64,000 nt of DNA, from assembly GCA_029531795.1 (NCBI GenBank), contig JAPEIS010000001.1:3782001-3846000 (forward strand). The letters run 5' to 3'. How positions within the stretch are numbered: position 1 is the stretch's first letter; each line of letters opens with the position of its first letter. Below the pieces are notes generated by a model, which searched no databases, was not told where the DNA came from, and was given only the letters and a program-made list of their open reading frames with translations. This document shows positions 57,217-64,000 of the stretch, piece after piece. Both the position numbers and the translations under genes were made by a program. Source of the stretch: Sclerotinia nivalis. Its lineage: Eukaryota; Ascomycota; Leotiomycetes; Helotiales; Sclerotiniaceae.

Positions 57217-59343
57217 ATATATTCTATTCTTCACAAAGACTTTGTTGTTGAACGAGAAAGGCAATCTAGTTTTGTTACAAACAATTAAATTTACAAAATA
57301 CTCGGAAACTTCGATCAATAATATATTGATAAACAATAAACAATACATTGATTCGATTCAAAATCCAAACCCAGACCTAAACCTAAACCCAGATCCAGAT
57401 TCTGATTTAGATCTAGACCTCGATTTAATCAATACTATATTGTTATACAATCGAAATCAAAGACCTTACAATTACACTCTAGTTTTTAAGACTATTCTAA
57501 TTAATTCATTATTATATCGGATACTATTCAATGAATTCTATTAAAACTATTGGTACTTTTAATCTAACCAAAGATATTGTTTGAATTTCGAGAGTATATT
57601 AAATCTGTTTTCTTCAATTATCAATGATTTATATATAAGTTTTCTAATATTAGAAATGAAGATTTTAAAGATCCGATCCTTGTTTTTGATATATTTATCA
57701 AGATACAGAACTCTAAAATTGAAATATATATACAATATTTATTCGGCTTTACAAAGCAGATATTGGTTTAAGCAAAACAATACTATTAAGAAATATATAT
57801 ATTATAAAGAGATCTATAATTAAACAATACAATCAATATTAGATTAATAATCCAGAACTTTGCTTTTCGAAAACAATTTAATCAATTATTTATCGGTTCA
57901 AATCCTTTTGTATCAATTTATCGATTACGATAAATTATAAAGAATTCTGAATTATTCAAAAGTGAAAAAACAAGTCTTTTGATTCGATAAAACGAATACA
58001 AAGATTGAAAGATAGATTTATATATCTATTGAAAAAGTGATACTATAGTTTTCGATATAGAACAAAAGAAATTATTATATTTGGTTTCCCTTTTGAAAAG
58101 AATAGTTTGATAAAAAAGATGAAAATATATAAAAAGGATTATAGATAATATATCGGAATTTATTATTGTAGATGTATTCCTGAAGAAATTCGATAATCTT
58201 TATATTTCAATTGATACAGAACGCAAAGTAGTAATCAAATTCGACAAACTCAAAATAAGCGAAAAAACCTCGTTTTTTTCTTTTTATTTACAATTGGAAT
58301 ACTTGAATACATTTAATAGCAAAACTCTTCAAAAGATGATCCTTATAATAAAACAAAAAGTCATTAATAAATTGAAAATATTAGTAAAAAACGATTCAAA
58401 TCTCTATAAATTCATTGATACTAAAAGATAAAGAAAGAAATTCCAAGTATAAAATTAAAATTGTTAAGATAATGAATATTACAATATAAACTTTTCGAAA
58501 TTTGAATCAATTCATATTTAATATTAAGTATTGTTAGCATTTTATATTCAAGACGATCCTATAGACCTCGATACAATCAAAATCCCGAAGCAAATACAAA
58601 AAGAATACGAATACTTGTATAATCTATACCATTTCTATAAATAATCCGATCATCGAATTGCAGATTGCAAAGCAAAGAAAGAAATCGATGCTATAAAAAA
58701 TGCAAACAGGTATAAAGAAAATTCCTGTAAAAATAATTATTTGAAAGATAATCATTAATTACAATAACAAAATCAACAATACTATTCGAGTAGTTCAATT
58801 AATCGAGATAATTATCAATGAAGAGGATATCAAATACAATCTCAAATTTAATAATATTATTCGTTTAATTCAATTGGTTGCGGAAGTTTCCAACGAAGTA
58901 GTTATCAGGGCTATAATAATTATTAATAATAATATTTTAATAAATTCAATAATTTCGTCGAAGAAAAAGTATTAGTATTATCAGAAAGTATATCCAATAT
59001 ATCTTTTTGCAATATAATATTATTGTTATTTATATCTATTCAAGAGCATTCGGGAAAAGCTTAATCTTTGCGATAAATCGTTTGTAAGAGTTATCAAGAG
59101 ATATAGAATAAATATAACAAGTAATAATTAGCAAAGAACCTTTATAGTTCAATTTTATAGATAACAAATCTCTATTCGTTTAAATTATTATATTCTCAAT
59201 ATACTCTTTTTCCTTCAATATAATCAGTTTGATTGATAGTAGATATTCAGGAAAGGCATTCGTTGATCGTTCTTTTGTTGATCGAAATAATATCCCAATT
59301 CAAACTTTATTATATTGTCGCGAACTCTGTTTGGTAGATGGAA

Positions 59344-59348
59344 ATATT
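59344..59348 (+). repeat. Target-site duplication of the solo LTR, left copy
   Basis: ATATT, repeated at 59562-59566. Confidence 0.8.
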
Positions 59349-59561
59349 TATCACAGAAGCAACAGACAGGACAACAGGAATCACTTTTATTAATAAGACG
59401 TAGCTCTTCGAGCTACGTTTCTATAGAAGGAACGGTTCCTTAAATACATTTATGTGTAGCGCTAGCCCCGACCGGGGCTAGCCTACACTTATCCGAGGTC
59501 CGACTCCTATGGGTCGGAACCCGAGCGGTCTCCGTATACCATATACGGGGACCCCGTGACA
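59349..59561 (-). repeat. Solo LTR related to the 48717-54510 gypsy LTR, inserted in a protease gene
   Basis: 213 bp, plus orientation TATCACAGAAGCAACAGACA...GGGGACCCCGTGACA. Both ends and the first 100 bases align with the 237-bp LTRs, but the centre differs in sequence. It contains stems ACGTAGCTC/GAGCTACGT (59398-59418), GTGTAG.GCTAGCCCCG/CGGGGCTAGCCTACAC (59454-59488), TCCGAC/GTCGGA (59499-59518) and CCGTATA/TATACGG (59532-59548). Perfect 5-bp TSD. The paralogous site at 60540-60570 lacks the insertion. Confidence 0.88.
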
Positions 59562-59566
59562 ATATT
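59562..59566 (+). repeat. Target-site duplication of the solo LTR, right copy
   Basis: ATATT, identical to 59344-59348. Confidence 0.8.
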
Positions 59567-60298
59567 GTAAATATTATCATTGATTATTTCGTAATAGATA
59601 TAGCGATAGAATAATATAAGAAAATATAGTTATTCTTCGTTATAAGATTTTCTAAAGAGATTTTAGTTATTTTCGGATTATTATAATTACAATGCTATAA
59701 TCTATTTATAAATTAATAGGATATGATCTTCTCTTTCAATTTTCAATATTGTATAATATATTGTTATCTTTATAATATACTCGATTTAATATAAACATTA
59801 ATAATCCCTTCGTTAATATATATAAATCGAATATACAAAAGCAATATATCTACAAAGCTATTTATTGATAAAGTCCTTGATATATTATTCTTAATCAAAA
59901 CTTTTCTTTTTGAAATAAAGAAAAACTCTTTTTGTTATTTATTATTGTTTATCGAAGATGAAAACGAAAATAATGAAATGTATATTCAAAATTTTAAAAC
60001 GGTTTTAAAAGAATTATTAAGGCAAGATTATAACGAATCGGTTTCTATAGATGAAAATTATGAATTTATAAAAGACTCTGAAATCGATTTATCAATCGAT
60101 AAGATTTTAACATTTGGTATAAACTATTATTATATAAGAATTTGCAACAAAAAAGTATCGTTTTAAATACAAATAATACCAAATTGATACTCCACCCAAT
60201 ATAAGCTTATACAAAAGATCGCTAGATAGTATTGATTGAAGTTAATATCAAAAAATGAATCTTTACTATTGTTATCAGTTCTAATCTTAGAGAGACAC

Positions 60299-60444
60299 TG
60301 TCACGGGTTCGTAACCCGTTCCTAGCTAGTCTGCATGGCTGCCTAAGGCACCCATCCCCCATATAGTCGGCGCTCTTCCTAGCACCTTCTTCCTTCTTCG
60401 TAGAATATCATCATATCTTAAAGCACCCTACCACCACTGTGATA
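60299..60444 (+). repeat. LTR of the second gypsy family, right copy
   Basis: 146 bp, TGTCACGGGTTCGTAACCCG...CCACTGTGATA. Less mutated than the copy at 57071. Hairpins ACGGGTT/AACCCGT (60303-60319), ATGG.TGCC/GGCA.CCAT (60335-60355) and GG.GCT/AGC.CC (60369-60386). Confidence 0.82.
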
Positions 60445-63400
60445 ATTGATAACTGATGTTTAGGAAAAGCATTTGCTGATCGTTCTTTCGTTGATCGAAA
60501 CAATATCCCAATTCGACCCTTACCATATCATCGCGAACTCCGTTTGGCAGATAGAAACATTACAGATATCATCATTGATTATTTTGTAATAGATATAGCG
60601 ATAGGACAATATAAAGAAATATGGTTATTCTTCGTTATAAAACTTTCCAAAGAAACTCCAGTTATTTTCGGACTATCATGGTTATAATACCATAATCCAT
60701 ATATAAACTGGTAGGATATAATTCTCTCTTTCAACTCTCAATATTACATGACTCATTGTTGCCCTTACGGTATATTCGATCCAATACAAACACCAACAAT
60801 CCCTTCGCCAATGTATACAGACCAAATATGCAAAAGTAGTATATCTACAAAACCATCTATCGATAAAAATCCTTCCTGATATTTATCATCATTTATCGAA
60901 GACGAAAACGAAAACGACGAAATATATATTCAAAATTTTAAAACAATCTTAAAAAAACTGTCGGAACAAGATTATAATGAATCAGTTTCTACAAACGAAG
61001 GTTATAAATCGATAGAAGATCTTGGAATCGATTTACAAATCGATAAAACTTTGATACCAGATGTAAATTATTATCATACAAGAGTTTGCAATAAGGGAGT
61101 ATCATTTCAAATACAAATGATATCGAACTGATATCCTATTCAGTATAAGCCTATACAAAAGATCATTGGACAACGTTGACCAAAGTTAATACCAAAAAAT
61201 GAACCTTTATCATTGTTATCAATTCCAATCCCAAAAGAACAAATCGAGATCACTTTCAATATAAGACCAGATTTAGATAATATCCGTTGGTTATAAGTTA
61301 CTAGTTTTATATCTTTTTGTTAATAGGATAAAATGAAGATTATACGCTTTACATGGGAAGAATTAGATCGAGCAAAAGAGATTATCCGATAAGAACATTT
61401 ATATAAAGCAACAATAATTCCAGCTTTTCAGGAACAAGACTTCAAGGATATACTACATGGAAAAGGCAATATCGCTGATGCGTTAATCAAAGTATCTCCG
61501 AAGCTTTACGATTTTGTTTATCATTGCTATCAATCAGAACACCTTTAAAAAATAACAGAGATAAATATCGAGAAATTCCTCAATAACAAATCATTATTCA
61601 GTGATAACGAGATCAGGGAAAAGCTCCCTTTGTGGCTTTAAGACAAGTTACCTGCTTTCCTACCTCGTTATACAGATACACTTCCTCTACGATAGGTATG
61701 GGATCACAAGATAAAGTTAATACCTGGAAAAGAACCTCTATATTTCAAAAATCGCCCTTTGTCCCCTCTCGAATTAAAGGTAGTTCGAAAATGGATCGAT
61801 GACAATCTTGCCAAAAGTTTCATTCGGGAATCAAGATTACGAAGCGCAGCTCTATTACTCCTAGCAGCCAAACCTGATGAAGGAATTTGTATCTATTAGG
61901 ACTATTGTAGTTTGAACAATATTACTATTAAGAACTGATACCCTTTATCAATTGTTCGAGAAACCCTGAATGCTTTTTGTAATGCAAAAATCTATACCAA
62001 ATTAGATATTATTGCTGTTTTCAACAAACTTTGTATTGCAAAAAATAACGAATGGAAAATCGCTTTTATTATTCGATTTAGATTATTCGAATCACTAATT
62101 ATGCCTTTTGGTCTTTGCAATATACCAACGTCATTCCAATATTATATTAATCACACTTTGTTTGACGAACTGAATAAATACTATACTGTATACCTCGATA
62201 ACGTTCTCATATATTCCGAAGATAAGAATCAACATCGAGAACATGTTTGCAACATAGTCCAGAAACTACAAGATGCTGGCTTACAAATCGATATTAATAA
62301 ATGCGAATTCGAAACAACTTCTACGAAATACTTAGGCCTTATGATCACAATCGAAGGTATAAAAATGGATCAAGATAAAGTATCAGTTATTACCTCTTAG
62401 GCACAACCAATGTTTGTTAAAGATTTACAACGATTCCTCGACTTCGCGAATTTTTATTGTCGATTTATAAAAGACTTTTCAAAGATCTGCCGTCCTTTAA
62501 ATGACCTTTTGCGGAAAGGAATAAATTGGCAATAGGAGAACGATCATACAATAGCATTCGAGAATCTAAAGAAAGCATTCACAACAGTTCCAGTACTTAC
62601 CTATTTTAATTATAATAGGAAAACTGTATTGGAAACAGATGCTTCAAATTGGACTTCGGGAGGGGTACTTTCTCAATACGATGACAACAACGTTTTATGA
62701 TTAGTAGTATACTTTTCTTCGAAATATTCGGTTGTTGAATATAATTACGAGATTTACGATAAAGAACTATTAGCTATTATTAAATCAATGAAAGAATGAC
62801 GACCGGAATTACAAGGATCTCAACAGGAATTCGAAATCCTAACCGATTATAAGAATCTGGAATACTTTACAACGACGAAAACATTAAATCAATGTTAAAT
62901 ACAATGATCAGAGTTCCTATCTCAATACAACTTCCGAATTGTTTATCGATCAGGAACTAAAGCAATTCGGTCAGATACTTTGAGCCACCGACGGGAGGAT
63001 CGACCTAATAACTCTGATCCCAACGACGAACGCTTAAAAAACCGGGAGTGCACCGTTTTACCTGTTGATAGATTCGATATAGATCTATACAAAGAATTTA
63101 CAGACCATCTTTTGTTAATTGCAATAGATTGGACAATATTGTTTAAAGACAAGTCCATCGACAAATTTATTGATACAGCATACAACAGATCAGATATAAC
63201 CAAGCAATTAATATCAGCAATCGAAGATCTCTTTACAATCAAATGGCCAAAAGAATTCAGGAAAACCTTACAAATAGCTATACAAGATTGCTGTATTTAC
63301 AATAATAAGATCTACTATTGTGAAAAACTATAGATTCCATCTGATAATGAACTGAAGATACAAATTTTATATAGAACATATTCGTCGGGCCCCACTGGCC

Positions 63401-64000
63401 ACCCTGATCATACGAAGACTATTGATTTAATCTCCAAAAGCTACTGATGATTATAGATGCATCAAGAAATAGACGTTTATATTCAAGCTTGTGAACTCTA
63501 TATTCGAACAAAATCCCCAAAATCATCCCCCCCAGGATTCCTGAAACCGTTGTCTGTTCCTTTCCAATTATAATCAGATATTTCAATCGATTATATTACA
63601 CTTTTGTTAGATTGTAAACACTACGATTCAATATACAAATATATATTAATGATTGTTTGTAGATTGACAAAAATGAAACACTTTATAGATACAAGATCTC
63701 TGACAATAGAAGAATTAGTTAATACTTTCATCAGCTGTATTTATACATTACATAATCTCCCGGAAAATATCATTTCAGATTGAGGAATGTAATTCGTATT
63801 GGGATTCTGGATACAGCTTTCTGAACGATTGGAAGTAACCTTTAAACACAGTTCAGCATTTCATCTGCAGACAAACAGTCAAACGGAACAAATCAATTCA
63901 ATTCTAGAACAGTATTTATATACATTCATAAACTTTCATTAGAATAATTAAATAGAATAATTACCGTTGGTAAAATTTGTTTCAAACAATTTAGTTTCTG
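60445..64000 (+). pseudogene. Gypsy family 2, copy 2: protease, RT, RNase H, integrase; runs off the window
   Basis: Begins exactly at the protease active-site region (ATTGATAAC...GKAFADRSFVDRNNI) and stays in one frame for 3.5 kb, interrupted only by nonsense codons. RT: WDHKIKLIPGKEPLYFKNRP, KIYTKLDIIAVFNKL, IMPFGLCNIPTSFQYYINHT and YLDNVLIYSED (about 62190-62220; the usual YLDD has Asp changed to Asn). RNase [21 protein letters not shown] (62630-62690). Integrase: zinc-binding GPTGHPDHTKTIDLI (63392-63440) with downstream Cys residues, and core FVLGFWIQLSERLEVTFKHS (63790-63850). The stops are of CAA/CAG/TGG type. The 3' end and its LTR lie beyond 64000. Related to, but clearly distinct from, the 48.7-54.5 kb element. 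Confidence 0.85.

Larger units (their letters stand above)
57217..60298 (+). pseudogene. Gypsy family 2, copy 1: degraded Gag to protease region
   Basis: Low-complexity Asn/Asp/Pro/Leu repeat (57355-57430, NPDPDLNLNP type). A zinc-knuckle relic at 58627-58668 has CX2CX4HX4C spacing with two Cys read as Tyr and one stop. Protease begins IDSRYSGKAFVDRSFVDRNN (59232), is interrupted by the solo LTR at 59349-59561, and continues. The linker MFIEDENENNEMYIQNFKTV is at 59945-60166. Removing the solo LTR plus one 5-bp duplication (218 nt) restores the same frame. Sequence ends against an LTR at 60299 before reaching the RT. Confidence 0.7.

Noticed and set aside
1..64000. tRNA, rRNA or other structural RNA genes
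   Set aside because: No cloverleaf or rRNA-like sequence recognised by eye; the only tRNA-like match is the copia primer-binding site.

Overview
The window looks like a repeat-rich, AT-rich stretch of a filamentous ascomycete genome (Pezizomycotina). The gene families and retroelement types fit Leotiomycetes, but that assignment is inference. Host genes carry short GT-AG introns. Small islands of balanced base composition (about 1.9-6.0, 18.3-18.7, 22.0-29.1 and 35.1-39.2 kb) are separated by AT-rich transposon blocks. In those blocks the damage is almost entirely C-to-T / G-to-A nonsense mutation, the footprint expected of repeat-induced point mutation (RIP).

Layout. 1-1.16 kb: degraded retroelement gag remnant. 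1.9-5.6 kb: an intact FAD-dependent berberine-bridge-type oxidase gene (+), a small unknown ORF (-) and a two-exon glutathione S-transferase-like gene (-). 6.3-18.25 kb: LINE copy A (+), split by LINE copy B (-), each with target-site duplications (TSDs). 18.25-18.7 kb: C-terminal remnant of a sugar transporter. 19.4-22.0 kb: LINE copy C, with its 5' half inverted against its 3' half as in twin priming. 22.0-23.2 kb: JmjC-domain pseudogene abutting the LINE tail. 24.2-25.1 kb: two-exon multi-pass membrane protein gene of unknown function. 26.4 kb: lone LTR. 26.8-28.0 kb: unbroken ORF joining a LINE-type N-terminus to an RNase H domain. 29.2-35.1 kb: complete LINE copy D (-) with TSDs. 35.6-37.9 kb: intact DUF3176-type membrane protein gene (-). 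38.5-39.0 kb: 3' end of a different LINE. 39.3-40.5 kb: pseudogene of a fungal alpha/beta-hydrolase (SesB/SERAC1-like) with a Gly/Asn-rich tail. 40.9-41.9 kb: nonsense-mutated conserved fungal gene, probably DUF6601-like. 42.1-47.2 kb: complete Ty1/copia element (-). 48.7-54.5 kb: complete Ty3/gypsy chromovirus (-). 54.7-56.2 kb: Tc1/mariner-like element (+). 57.1-64 kb: second Ty3/gypsy family (+) in a rearranged arrangement, with a solo LTR inside it; it runs off the right edge.

Few genes appear functional: the FAD oxidase, the GST-like gene, the 24-kb membrane protein, the DUF3176 protein and possibly the RNase H fusion. The three full LINE copies are unusually informative. Each is about 5.95 kb and keeps a 1470-nt ORF1 and a 3957-nt ORF2 of identical length, joined by a TAATG stop-start overlap. 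All end in an AATC tetranucleotide tail and begin with a terminal hairpin. The two gypsy families share an array of hairpins in their LTRs whose sequences differ while the pairing is kept.
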